DNA of 64,000 bases from positions 325,312-389,311 of the forward strand of contig NZ_JXTG01000001.1 of assembly GCF_000833605.1 (NCBI RefSeq), read 5' to 3'. Shown piece by piece: positions 1 through 6,487 of the stretch (the first letter of the stretch is position 1; each line of letters opens with the position of its first letter). The stretch comes from Anoxybacillus ayderensis. GTDB taxonomy: Bacteria > Bacillota > Bacilli > Bacillales > Anoxybacillaceae. The position numbers were made by a program, and so were the translations under genes. The notes under the pieces were generated by a model. That model was given only the letters and a program-made list of their open reading frames with translations. It had not been told where the DNA came from and ran no database searches.

Positions 1-156
1 GATGTGAAACATCTTCACCTTCGTGAATGGGAATGCCCTTCATGTGGCACACATCACGATCGAGATGTGAACGCAAGTATGAATTTGAAAAACGAAGCTA
101 TTCGGCTTCTAACCGCAGGAACTGCGGGGCTAGCCTGCTCATTCTCCCTTCGTTAG
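1..156 (+). CDS. TnpB C-terminal fragment (RNA-guided nuclease, IS605 OrfB family), cut by window edge
   Basis: Frame 1 is open from the first base to TAG at 154-156 and gives 51 residues. It shows one half of the zinc ribbon (CPSCG), then [11 protein letters not shown], which is the RuvC-III motif carrying the last catalytic Asp of TnpB. The earlier RuvC motifs lie upstream of the window, so activity cannot be judged. The zinc knuckle and the DRDVNA motif differ from the three other TnpB copies here (NDDRVGAMNL), so this is a separate family. The tail after the RuvC motif is short, as is usual. Confidence 0.8.
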   Translation, partial: DVKHLHLREWECPSCGTHHDRDVNASMNLKNEAIRLLTAGTAGLACSFSLR

Positions 157-202
157 AAGGGACAGCGCAGGAATCTCGTGGCTTCAGCCGTGAGAGGTTC
201 AA
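1..202 (+). mobile_element. Right part of an IS605-family (IS1341-like) TnpB element, family A
   Basis: The element enters from the left edge. It holds the C-terminal end of tnpB and then a non-coding right end that finishes at GAGAGGTTCAA. Directly after that, the interior of a VOC-family gene begins in frame (T-G-V-L-G-F), so the element disrupts that gene. A nearly identical end lies alone at 4548-4596, which supports the boundary. In TnpB systems the right end is the 3' part of the guide RNA, so the guide would start at 203 (ACGGGCGTGCTCGG). The left end and the TAM are outside the window. The boundary comes from sequence comparison; the guide function is inferred from the family. Confidence 0.75.
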
Positions 203-493
203 ACGGGCGTGCTCGGTTTTACCGAAATCGAAAAACCGAAAACGCTGAAAGCAAACGGCGGACTTTGGTATAAAATTGGCGATATTGAATTGCATATCGG
301 TGTTGAAAACCGCGAAGGATATCGAAGCAAAAGCCATCCGGCGTTTGAAGTGGAAAATATCGAAGCAGTGCGGCGCCACTTGGAAGAAAGGGGAGTAGTG
401 ACACAAGACGAAAAAACCATTCCAGGTGTGACTCGCTTCTCCTTTCACGATCCGTTTCACAACCGAATAGAATTTCTTGAGAAACAGCAATAA
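203..493 (+). pseudogene. VOC/glyoxalase-family protein, 5' end removed by TnpB element
   Basis: The frame reads TGVLGFTEIEKP and continues about 95 residues to TAA. The pattern FY-TGVLGF near the N terminus, E-x-H-I-G metal-type strands (ELHIGV) and a final FHDPFHNRIEF segment are typical of small vicinal-oxygen-chelate (glyoxalase/bleomycin resistance) proteins. Intact relatives carry about 25 more residues before TGVLGF, and here that sequence is replaced by the TnpB right end. A GTG at 209 could in principle start a shortened product, but no Shine-Dalgarno is evident. It is probably inactive. The substrate cannot be named. Confidence 0.7.
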
Positions 494-539
494 AAGCGTG
501 GGCAACAGTCTTTGTTTGACTTTGTTGACAATAAATTGA

Positions 540-573
540 GACAGAAGTGGAGAAAACTTCTGTCTTTTTTTGC
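540..573 (+). terminator. Rho-independent terminator after the VOC fragment
   Basis: GACAGAAGT pairs with ACTTCTGTC across a 7-nt loop and is followed by a run of T. It lies 47 bp after the VOC stop codon. Confidence 0.8.
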
Positions 574-653
574 TTTTGTGACAAAATTCGACAGGATTTG
601 TTGGGGTTTTTATGTAAGATAAGGGTAGTCATTTTAGTTGAGGATTGAGAGCA

Positions 654-917
654 ATGGATAAGTTTTTAAATTTTTTCGTTCCTGCTTTTATTATGACAAT
701 GAGTGCATTTGGGCTGATTTATGTTATACGGAGAGAACGGGACTATTGTCCAAAATGTGGTGGAAAGCTACTAGATTTTTATGTTGATCACAATCAAAGA
801 GCGTTTGCCGACGGAGAGTTAGAGGCGTTTAAAGTTTTACATCCAGAAGATCGTTCAACATTTCAGAAAATGAAGTATTGCCGCCAATGTCGAAAAGCAT
901 ATCGGCGTATACATTAA
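654..917 (+). CDS. Small membrane-anchored zinc-ribbon protein, unknown function
   Basis: The gene gives 87 residues from the ATG at 654; a TTG three codons earlier is also possible and the Shine-Dalgarno is weak. The N terminus (about residues 4-24, FLNFFVPAFIMTMSAFGLIY) is one hydrophobic segment. It is followed by a charged stretch, CPKCGG, and a second pair CRQC near the C terminus, so a four-Cys zinc site is likely. The protein would sit at the membrane with a cytoplasmic zinc ribbon. I do not recognise a named family. It stands alone between the VOC terminator and a Nudix gene. Confidence 0.65.
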   Translation: MDKFLNFFVPAFIMTMSAFGLIYVIRRERDYCPKCGGKLLDFYVDHNQRAFADGELEAFKVLHPEDRSTFQKMKYCRQCRKAYRRIH

Positions 918-956
918 TTATGGATTTACTGCGTAACAAAAATAAAAAGGAGAAAC

Positions 957-1385
957 ATGATGCGAATACGCAAATACGCTAGAGCAGTAATTGTTAATGA
1001 ATGTCATGAAATTCTTCTTCAAAAATTTGAATTTTCGGATGTCGTAGGAAACGTCGTGTTATGGGTAACGCCTGGCGGTGGCGTCAAGGAAAATGAAGCT
1101 CCAATCGAAGCTTTAAAAAGAGAATTGCGTGAAGAACTTAACATTGCTGTTGACATTCATGGTGAGCCATTATTTGGAATTGATATACTCATTGAAGGAA
1201 AAAACGGTTCTTTTATAAGCCGTGAGATTTACTATAAGATAACGATTCAATCTAATACTGTATTTTCTATGGAGAAAATGACTGAAAAAGAGAAAAATAC
1301 GTTTATGGATTTAAAGTGGTGGAGTAAAGAACAGTTGAAGAAACTCGAAAACTTTGCGCCACGTGAAATATTGAACTATTTTTAA
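957..1385 (+). CDS. Nudix hydrolase
   Basis: This 142-residue protein has a clear Nudix box: GGGVKENEAPIEALKRELREEL fits G-x5-E-x7-REUxEE. The family hydrolyses nucleoside diphosphates linked to another moiety, using Mg2+ held by the REUxEE glutamates. The ATG has AAGGAG just upstream, which supports the start. A second, only distantly related Nudix gene follows 73 bp later, so the two may share a function or transcript. The substrate cannot be predicted from sequence. The length is normal for a single-domain Nudix protein. Confidence 0.85.
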   Translation: MMRIRKYARAVIVNECHEILLQKFEFSDVVGNVVLWVTPGGGVKENEAPIEALKRELREELNIAVDIHGEPLFGIDILIEGKNGSFISREIYYKITIQSNTVFSMEKMTEKEKNTFMDLKWWSKEQLKKLENFAPREILNYF

Positions 1386-1458
1386 GTTTATTATTAGTAG
1401 CTACCTCTTGTAAAAAAGTAACGAACTTTACCTTTCAATAATGTGGAGGAAAAATTGC

Positions 1459-1899
1459 ATGTATCAGAATTATCGAATTTCTGTTGAAGTCATTGTATGG
1501 CACGATGAAAAAGTCCTTTTAACGAAACGCGCAGAGCATTGTAAGGTAGCTCCGAATGTATGGAACGTTCCGACAGGAAAAATTAAATATGAAGAAATTC
1601 CTTTGCAAGGTTTGTTTCGAGAAGCGAAAGAGGAAATTAATTTAGATGTAGAATTGTTAGAAGAGCTGTCTGTTCGGAACTTAAAAAGCAAAAGTGGGGA
1701 TGAAGATATATATCGCGTTGTTTTTACGTATCTCGTCAAACCAAAAAATGATGATATTTCTTCTCTCGCATTAAACGATGAACATTCCGAGTTCGCTTGG
1801 GTCGCGAAAGAAGATTTGAACGATCCAAAGTATGAAACGCTTCATGATGACATACGATACATTCTTTTAGAAAAAGTGTTCAACGAAAACAAGCGCTAG
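1459..1899 (+). CDS. Nudix hydrolase
   Basis: The protein has 146 residues from the ATG at 1459, chosen because GGAGGA lies about 8 nt before it; an ATG at 1441 overlaps that Shine-Dalgarno and is less likely. The Nudix box is GKIKYEEIPLQGLFREAKEEI, with the REAKEE metal-binding helix complete. The N-terminal strand (ISVEVIVWHDEKVLLTKRA) is the usual Nudix beta strand. The substrate is unknown. It differs clearly from the Nudix protein upstream, so this is not a recent duplication. Confidence 0.85.
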   Translation: MYQNYRISVEVIVWHDEKVLLTKRAEHCKVAPNVWNVPTGKIKYEEIPLQGLFREAKEEINLDVELLEELSVRNLKSKSGDEDIYRVVFTYLVKPKNDDISSLALNDEHSEFAWVAKEDLNDPKYETLHDDIRYILLEKVFNENKR

Positions 1900-1987
1900 C
1901 GTAGAAAGCATATCGTAATCATTGTTATTGCGATCGTTCGTGGAAGGCACATGTATTTTTGAACATGTATCGGCAAGGGGGATGGGG

Positions 1988-2767
1988 ATGATTCGTAAAT
2001 TGGGCGAAGCAGATCATGATGTTGTGTTTTCTTTTTTAAAGCAGGAGCCTTCATTGAATCTTTTTATTATTGGTGATATTGAAGCGTTCGGTTACGAGCA
2101 GGAATTTCAAGAGCTGTGGGGCGATTTTGATGAGAATGGTAGACTGAGAGCCGTATTGTTGCGATTTTATGATTCGTATATTCCTTATGCTCCGGGGGAT
2201 TTTGATATTGACGGATTTGCGGAAGTGATGCGAAACGCTTCTCATCCTGTTCGTCTTTCGGGGAAAACGGAGCTTGTCGCAAAATTTGAACCTCTCTTAC
2301 TGCTTAGAAAAAAGCGAGTCACGTATTTTTGTGAATGTAACGAAATCACATTTCCAGAAGAGCAAAGTCGCTATGAAATTAAGCAAGCAACGATCGATGA
2401 TGTCGATCGCATACTTGAACTGCGTAGTCGCATCACGGAGTTTTCGGTACTGCCGTCATCGCGAGATATGCTTGTCAAATCGTTAGAAACGAATACAGGG
2501 CGTGTGTACTATATCGAGGAAGATGGTCGCATGGTGTCGTCTGTTGCAACAACTGCGGAAGATACGCTATCTGCGATGGTTGTCGGCGTGTGTACAGATC
2601 CGAATCGTCGCCACAAAGGATATGCAAGCGAAATCTTGAAGCGTGTCATTCAAGATTACGTTCGCGCTGGAAAAACGTTATGCTTGTTTTATGACAATCC
2701 GAATGCGGGCCGTATTTATAAAAAACTTGGTTTTTATGATATCGGGATGTGGACGATGTACGGATAA
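1988..2767 (+). CDS. GNAT-family N-acetyltransferase
   Basis: The protein has 259 residues from the ATG at 1988, preceded by a GGGGG-rich Shine-Dalgarno; upstream in-frame starts lack one. The C-terminal half holds the GNAT acetyl-CoA site: VVGVCTDPNRRHKGYASEIL contains the R-x-x-G-x-A pyrophosphate loop, followed by LFYDNPNAGRIYKKLGF, a typical GNAT beta-6/alpha-4 segment. The N-terminal half (about 120 residues) is a divergent GNAT-like domain. The acceptor is unknown. A terminator follows directly, so this is the end of a transcript. Confidence 0.8.
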   Translation: MIRKLGEADHDVVFSFLKQEPSLNLFIIGDIEAFGYEQEFQELWGDFDENGRLRAVLLRFYDSYIPYAPGDFDIDGFAEVMRNASHPVRLSGKTELVAKFEPLLLLRKKRVTYFCECNEITFPEEQSRYEIKQATIDDVDRILELRSRITEFSVLPSSRDMLVKSLETNTGRVYYIEEDGRMVSSVATTAEDTLSAMVVGVCTDPNRRHKGYASEILKRVIQDYVRAGKTLCLFYDNPNAGRIYKKLGFYDIGMWTMYG

Positions 2768-2784
2768 TTTCTGGATAGATGTAG

Positions 2785-2820
2785 AAAACGTGAAGTTGAC
2801 GGGCTTCACGTTTTTCTTTT
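2785..2820 (+). terminator. Terminator after the GNAT gene
   Basis: AAAACGTGAAG pairs with CTTCACGTTTT across 8 nt and continues into a T-rich run. Confidence 0.85.
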
Positions 2821-2892
2821 GTTGCATAGGTGACCTATAATGAAGAGGTCAGATGAACCGAAGGAGAAGGATTGGTCGGTCATGCACATCAT

Positions 2893-2990
2893 GATTAGAA
2901 TCGCATTCCTCCCCCCGAATGTATTCGTGGGGAGGAATGCGATGTTTCTTTATTTTTCACTAAAAATAAGATAAAATAAAATTAGTGAAA
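2893..2990 (+). repeat. Left-end hairpins of family B element, copy 1
   Basis: The first hairpin has 13-bp perfect arms (CGCATTCCTCCCC and its complement) with an inner GAAT/ATTC pairing. The second is the TTTCACTAA...TTAGTGAAA dyad over an AT-rich 18-nt loop, ending just before the tnpB Shine-Dalgarno. The dyad is kept in all three copies (near 7257-7290 and 32189-32224). The outer hairpin's left arm has diverged in copies 2 and 3. Confidence 0.7.
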
Positions 2991-3002
2991 GGTGGTGAAT
3001 GT

Positions 3003-4121
3003 ATGAAACTGACTTTGACAGCGAAAATAAAAATTATGCCAACAACAGAACAAGGGCAATTACTTCGAAAAACGATGCAAACGTACCGTGATGCGTGTAA
3101 CGCTGTGTCGGAAGTAATATTCAAAGAAAACACCCTTGTGCAAGCCAAACTTCACAAGATGATGTATCGAGAACTCCGCTCTACATTTGGCTTAAAATCC
3201 CAAATGGCACAATCTGTTTTAAAAACCGTCATTGCAAAATATAAAACGAACCAAACAAATGGACATGAGCGGTGTCAGATTGCGTTTAAAAAACCGCAAA
3301 TCGACCTCGTGTTTAACCGAGATTACAGCATCACCAAAGGCTTATTTTCTATCAACACATTAGAAGGTCGAATCAAAGTTCCTTTTCAAACGAAAGGAAT
3401 TGAAACGTATTTCGACGGAACATGGACGTTTGGAACAGCCAAGTTAGTGAACAAGCACAATAAGTGGTTTCTCCATATTCCTGTATCCAGAGAAATGGAA
3501 GAAGCTAGCCTTCATCAGATTCGCCAAGTGGTTGGCGTAGATATGGGTGTGAATTTCATTGCGACCGTTTATGATTCAAACGGACAGACGCTATTTTTCA
3601 AAGGTAGACAAATCAAACACAAACGGGCAAAGTATAAACAACTCCGCAGACAACTACAAAAAAAGCAAACCCCCTCTGCCCGCAGAAGATTAAAGAAAAT
3701 CGGTCAACGAGAAAACCGTTGGATGCAAGATGTCAACCATTGCATCAGTAAGGCACTCGTTGAGCGTTATGGCAAGAACACGCTGTTTGTGTTAGAGGAT
3801 TTAACAGGCATTCGCCAAGCAACAGAAAAAGTGTCCGTCAACCATCGGTATGAAATGGTGTCTTGGGCGTTTTATGATTTAAGGCAAAAAATCGAGTACA
3901 AAGCACGAAAACACCAAGCCAAAGTGATTGCGGTAGACCCAACATATACTTCCCAAACTTGCCCAAAATGCGGGCATACAGAGAAAGCAAACCGCAACAA
4001 GAAAACGCACACATTCTGTTGCCAAACATGCCAATACACATCAAACGACGACCGAGTTGGTGCGATGAATCTTCAACGAAAAGGAATCGAGTACATCGTT
4101 GAAGAAACAACAAAAGCATGA
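3003..4121 (+). CDS. tnpB: TnpB RNA-guided endonuclease (IS605 OrfB family), copy 1
   Basis: This 372-residue protein starts at ATG 3003, with AAGGTGG just before it. The N-terminal region is the OrfB helix-turn-helix/WED part. The RuvC motifs are complete: GVDMGVNF with D180, FVLEDLTG with E265, and NDDRVGAMNL with D350. The zinc ribbon is CPKCGH (C320, C323) and CCQTC (C340, C343). All catalytic and zinc residues are present, so it is probably active. TnpB cuts DNA next to a TAM, guided by RNA from the element's right end; transposition itself would need a TnpA from elsewhere. The element lies in a ParA remnant. Confidence 0.93.
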   Translation: MKLTLTAKIKIMPTTEQGQLLRKTMQTYRDACNAVSEVIFKENTLVQAKLHKMMYRELRSTFGLKSQMAQSVLKTVIAKYKTNQTNGHERCQIAFKKPQIDLVFNRDYSITKGLFSINTLEGRIKVPFQTKGIETYFDGTWTFGTAKLVNKHNKWFLHIPVSREMEEASLHQIRQVVGVDMGVNFIATVYDSNGQTLFFKGRQIKHKRAKYKQLRRQLQKKQTPSARRRLKKIGQRENRWMQDVNHCISKALVERYGKNTLFVLEDLTGIRQATEKVSVNHRYEMVSWAFYDLRQKIEYKARKHQAKVIAVDPTYTSQTCPKCGHTEKANRNKKTHTFCCQTCQYTSNDDRVGAMNLQRKGIEYIVEETTKA

Positions 4122-4243
4122 CTTTTGTTGTTGGGTAGTTGTCAACCTGCCCTGATGCAACCCCAAGTGAAGGAAGGAGGATAACATCCGCTTGCACTTC
4201 TGGGGAGTTGCAAGCCCACGACTTTAGTCGTTGGGTCGTTGAC
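4122..4243 (+). ncRNA. Predicted TnpB guide RNA scaffold (omega/re-RNA), copy 1
   Basis: This non-coding right end follows the tnpB stop. It contains GGGTAGTTGTCAACC, a CTTGCA...TGCAAG stem and a CCCACGACTTTAGTCGTTGGG-like stem, and ends GTTGAC. It is almost identical to the right end of copy 3. In characterised TnpB elements this segment, transcribed with the tnpB 3' end, is the scaffold, and the next 15-20 nt of flank are the guide. The RNA is inferred from family knowledge; the conserved structure is visible. Confidence 0.6.
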
Positions 4244-4711
4244 ATCAGGTGAAAGGGTATGTTTTAATGTATTGATCATATTTGTTTGTGTATGTTTTGG
4301 TTGGTTTCCGTACTCTAGAATGAAATTGAGGACGATGCCGATGAGTTTTGTATCGCTATATTCTTTTGAACTCGATTGAAATCTTTCGTTTAATTCATCT
4401 ACTTTATTTTTAATTGCTGAAATGCCATATGAAGAGAGACGATCAGGAATCGCGGGAATTAAATAGTAATTGCTTGCGTACAAGGCATTTTGCGTAATGT
4501 AATTTAAATTTGGTGGGCAATCGATAAAAATAAAATCGTACTCATCATTAGAAGTGACAGCGCAGGAATCTCGTGGCTTCAGCCATAGGAGGCTCAATTG
4601 TATGAGAAAGAGGGAAAGGTTATGACGGATTTTTTCTATAGCAATGTCATGATGATTGATAGGTTGGGATGGAAGTGCGTGCTGTTGATGGAAAATTTGT
4701 ATATTGTCCAA
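4244..4711 (-). pseudogene. ParA-family ATPase remnant, broken by two TnpB element insertions
   Basis: Read on the minus strand, it contains DEYDFIFIDCPPNLNYITQNAL, the Walker A'/B region signature of ParA/Soj partition ATPases (FIDCPP), followed by ASNYYLIPAIPDRLSSYGI. The N-terminal P-loop region is absent. A 49-bp right-end scar of family A sits before DEYDF, and the C terminus is cut by copy 1 of family B. It cannot be functional. ParA is typical of plasmids and integrative elements, so this may be the residue of one. The neighbouring toxin-antitoxin pair fits that view. Confidence 0.75.
4548..4596 (+). mobile_element. Right-end-only scar of a family A TnpB element
   Basis: The segment from TTAGAAG through ACAGCGCAGGAATCTCGTGG to GGCTCAA matches the end of the element at 153-202, starting at the tnpB stop codon and with only a few differences. 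Nothing else of that element remains. It lies inside the ParA remnant and keeps a reading frame open across it. The guide that would follow begins at 4597 (TTGTATGAGAAAG). Confidence 0.7.
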
Positions 4712-4733
4712 CTCGTTTGAACGATTGTTTTAT

Positions 4734-4759
4734 GTTATAATTGTTATAACAATTATAAC
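4734..4759. promoter_or_regulatory. 26-bp perfect palindrome, probable toxin-antitoxin operator
   Basis: The sequence from G4734 to C4759 reads the same on both strands; its core is TTATAATTGTTATAACAATT. It contains a TATAAT at 4736-4741 that could be the -10 element, and it ends 15 bp before the antitoxin start. AbrB-type antitoxins bind such sites to repress their own operon. No convincing -35 at normal spacing was found. Confidence 0.75.
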
Positions 4760-4774
4760 GAAGAGGTGAGCCAT

Positions 4775-5026
4775 ATGCTACATGCCGATCGGAAAGTGTT
4801 GAAAATAGGAAACTCACTAGGAGTTACTTTTCCTGTGGAATTCCTTCAAAAGCTTGATATCCATCAAGGTGACGAAGTACAGATGGAGTTTAAAGATAAC
4901 CAAATTGTGATAAAGAAAAGTAACAAGGTGAACTTGCCAGAAGGCATTTCGAAAGACTTTTTTGACGTGTTAAATGAAACGCTCGAGGAGTATGACGAAA
5001 CGATTAAGGGGCTTGTTGATCGGTGA
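4775..5026 (+). CDS. AbrB/MazE-type antitoxin
   Basis: This 83-residue protein starts at ATG 4775, with GAGGTG upstream. The N-terminal half (KVLKIGNSLGVTFPVEFLQKL, then GDEVQMEFKDNQIVIKK) is the swapped-hairpin AbrB/SpoVT DNA-binding fold, with the IGNSLGV signature of MazE/PemI antitoxins. The acidic C-terminal tail would wrap the toxin. Its stop overlaps the toxin start by 4 bp (GTGA), so the two are translationally coupled. It should neutralise the Doc-like toxin and repress the operon through the palindrome upstream. Confidence 0.85.
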   Translation: MLHADRKVLKIGNSLGVTFPVEFLQKLDIHQGDEVQMEFKDNQIVIKKSNKVNLPEGISKDFFDVLNETLEEYDETIKGLVDR

Positions 5027-5412
5027 GGTATTTAACAGTGGAGGAAATCATTGCGATGAACTTCTTCATTATTGAGAAATACTCGCCTCGTGAAATGAAA
5101 GGTGTAAAAGAACAATCATTATTGGAATCTGCCGTGTATCGTCCACAACAAAGTGTGTTTGGTGAAGATGCTTACCCCACTATTTTTGAAAAAGCAGCCG
5201 CATTGTTCGAGTCTTTGGCAAAAAACCATTGTTTCCATAACGCAAACAAACGAACAGCTTTTGTTGCTCTTATTCAATTTTTGAAATACAACGACTATCG
5301 ACTTGTGATGCCACAAGATGGGGCAATTGAATTTGTTGTCGATGTAGTGAACCATCGATATTCCTTTAACGAAATTGTTGCTACAATTAAAGAATACACA
5401 TTGAAGTGCTAG
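5023..5412 (+). CDS. doc: Doc-type toxin (Fic/DOC family)
   Basis: This 129-residue protein has the Doc version of the Fic motif, HCFHNANKRTAF (H69; K in place of the G of AMPylating Fic proteins). Doc toxins phosphorylate EF-Tu with ATP and so stop translation. The length is normal for Doc. It starts at GTG 5023, overlapping the antitoxin stop. Doc is usually paired with a Phd antitoxin, whereas here the partner is AbrB-type. The pair lies beside a ParA remnant, as expected of a plasmid or mobile-element maintenance module. Confidence 0.87.
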   Translation: MRYLTVEEIIAMNFFIIEKYSPREMKGVKEQSLLESAVYRPQQSVFGEDAYPTIFEKAAALFESLAKNHCFHNANKRTAFVALIQFLKYNDYRLVMPQDGAIEFVVDVVNHRYSFNEIVATIKEYTLKC

Positions 5413-5649
5413 TTTTGGTATTCTGCGAAGTGAAATGAATGAGTTTTTATCTTCACAACATATAAGATTTTTAAAGTATTATTACCGCTAGCAGAAAATC
5501 ATCACACATTTTAAAGCATTTAGGAGACACATAGGGCTATTTCGGAAGTTTTTTTGCTCGATTGAATAACGGAATCTTCTAACGACTAAAGTCGTGTCTT
5601 GCATACAAAAGGATTTCTCGTGCACCTTCGCGCCAAAGTAATGGAAATA
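5413..5649. other. Gene-free stretch with a probable TnpB right-end fragment
   Basis: No supported ORF was seen. At 5577-5606 the minus strand reads TGCAAGACACGACTTTAGTC followed by GTTAG, resembling the last hairpin of the family B right end (TTGCAAGCCCACGACTTTAG). It is probably a decayed right end in the opposite orientation, and the match is too short to be certain. Confidence 0.4.
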
Positions 5650-5680
5650 AGCATTTCTCAAAAAGAGGAATGCTTTTTAT
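5650..5680. terminator. Stem-loop terminator
   Basis: AGCATTTCTC pairs with GAGGAATGCT (one mismatch) across a short A-rich loop, followed by T5. It could end transcripts entering from the toxin-antitoxin side. Confidence 0.65.
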
Positions 5681-5781
5681 GTTTTAAAACAAAAAAATAA
5701 ACTAAAACAATAATTATTTATTGCAAAACGATAAACAATGTATTAAAATGGAATGGAAATGATCGAAGTGAGGTGCTTGTT

Positions 5782-6261
5782 GTGAAACGAGAGACACTTT
5801 TTTTAAAAAGCGCTATTTTTATTATCGGTGCTCCTGTTGTTATGTTATGTGTATTTGTTTTACCAAAGTTTCCTAACTTTTATGCCGAGTGGTTGCCGGA
5901 ATTAGCGTATTTGCGCTATCCGATCACGATCTTTTTTTATGTTACCGCGATTCCGTTTTTCTTTGCGTTGTATCAAGCGTTCAACATTTTAACTTATATT
6001 GACAAAAACGAAGCGTTTTCCGATTTATCAGTAAGAGCGTTAAAGTATATAAAAAATTGTGCAACTGCCATTAGTTTGTTGTATATCGCAGGTATGCCGT
6101 TTTTTTATCTTACTGCTGATTTAGATGACGCCCCAGGGATGATCATCATCGGATTGATGGTTGTGTTTGGGGCGATGGTCGTCGCAGTGTTTGCCGCAGT
6201 GCTGCAGAAGCTTTTACAGAAGGCAATCGAGATCAAGTCGGAAAATGACTTAACCGTTTGA
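5782..6261 (+). CDS. DUF2975 membrane protein, YoaS-like
   Basis: The protein has 159 residues from the GTG at 5782, chosen because AGGTG lies 6 nt before it. There are four hydrophobic segments (about residues 10-30, 50-70, 90-110 and 125-150), as in DUF2975 proteins. It is followed 10 bp later by a small XRE regulator and then a DUF817 protein, the same set as yoaS, yozG and yoaT of Bacillus subtilis. Its function is unknown. DUF2975/XRE pairs are common and are thought to act together, but no mechanism is established. Confidence 0.75.
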   Translation: MKRETLFLKSAIFIIGAPVVMLCVFVLPKFPNFYAEWLPELAYLRYPITIFFYVTAIPFFFALYQAFNILTYIDKNEAFSDLSVRALKYIKNCATAISLLYIAGMPFFYLTADLDDAPGMIIIGLMVVFGAMVVAVFAAVLQKLLQKAIEIKSENDLTV

Positions 6262-6271
6262 GGTGAATTAC

Positions 6272-6487
6272 ATGGCGATTATTGTGAATCTAGATGTCAT
6301 GTTGGCGAAAAGGAAAATGAGCGTGACCGAGCTGTCAGAAAAAGTAGGAATAACAATGGCGAATTTATCAATCTTAAAAAACGGCAAAGCAAAAGCGATT
6401 CGGTTGTCGACGTTAGATGCCATTTGTAAAGCATTAGAATGCCAACCGGGAGATATTTTAGAATATCGAAGCGATGACGAAGCATAA
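6272..6487 (+). CDS. Small XRE/Cro-type transcriptional regulator, YozG-like
   Basis: The protein has 71 residues from the ATG at 6272, with AGGTG upstream. It is essentially one helix-turn-helix: LAKRKMSVTELSEKVGITMANLSILKNGKAKAIRLSTLDAI, ending LECQPGDILEY, the usual Cro/C1-type pattern of this short family. It starts 10 bp after the DUF2975 gene, so the two are cotranscribed. It most likely regulates this operon. Confidence 0.85.
   Translation: MAIIVNLDVMLAKRKMSVTELSEKVGITMANLSILKNGKAKAIRLSTLDAICKALECQPGDILEYRSDDEA

Larger units (their letters stand above)
2893..4243 (+). mobile_element. TnpB-only IS605-family element, family B, copy 1 (full length)
   Basis: The ends are set by comparison with copy 2, whose insertion in a DUF817 gene gives exact junctions. 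The left end starts GATTAGAATCGCA after ATCAT; the other copies follow TTCAT. The right end finishes GTTGAC. Perfect 13-bp arms at 2902-2914 and 2929-2941 form a left-end hairpin, and a second dyad (TTTCACTAA at 2955-2963, TTAGTGAAA at 2982-2990) precedes the tnpB Shine-Dalgarno. The right end (4122-4243) has two hairpins that fit a guide-RNA scaffold. The predicted guide begins at 4244 (ATCAGGTGAAAGGG). No tnpA is present. Confidence 0.88.

Noticed and set aside
98-632. Overlapping minus-strand frames opposite the VOC fragment
   Set aside because: They lie antisense to the VOC frame and the TnpB right end, lack ribosome-binding sites and show no family features.
2985-3002. Upstream GTG start for tnpB copy 1
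   Set aside because: It overlaps the AAGGTGG Shine-Dalgarno of the ATG at 3003, and copies 2 and 3 also favour that ATG.
2893-4243. Presence of a TnpA transposase with the TnpB elements
   Set aside because: No Y1 transposase frame exists in or beside any copy in this window, so the elements are TnpB-only here.
4717-4741. TTGAAC/TATAAT promoter for the toxin-antitoxin operon
   Set aside because: The spacer is 13 bp, too short for sigma-A.
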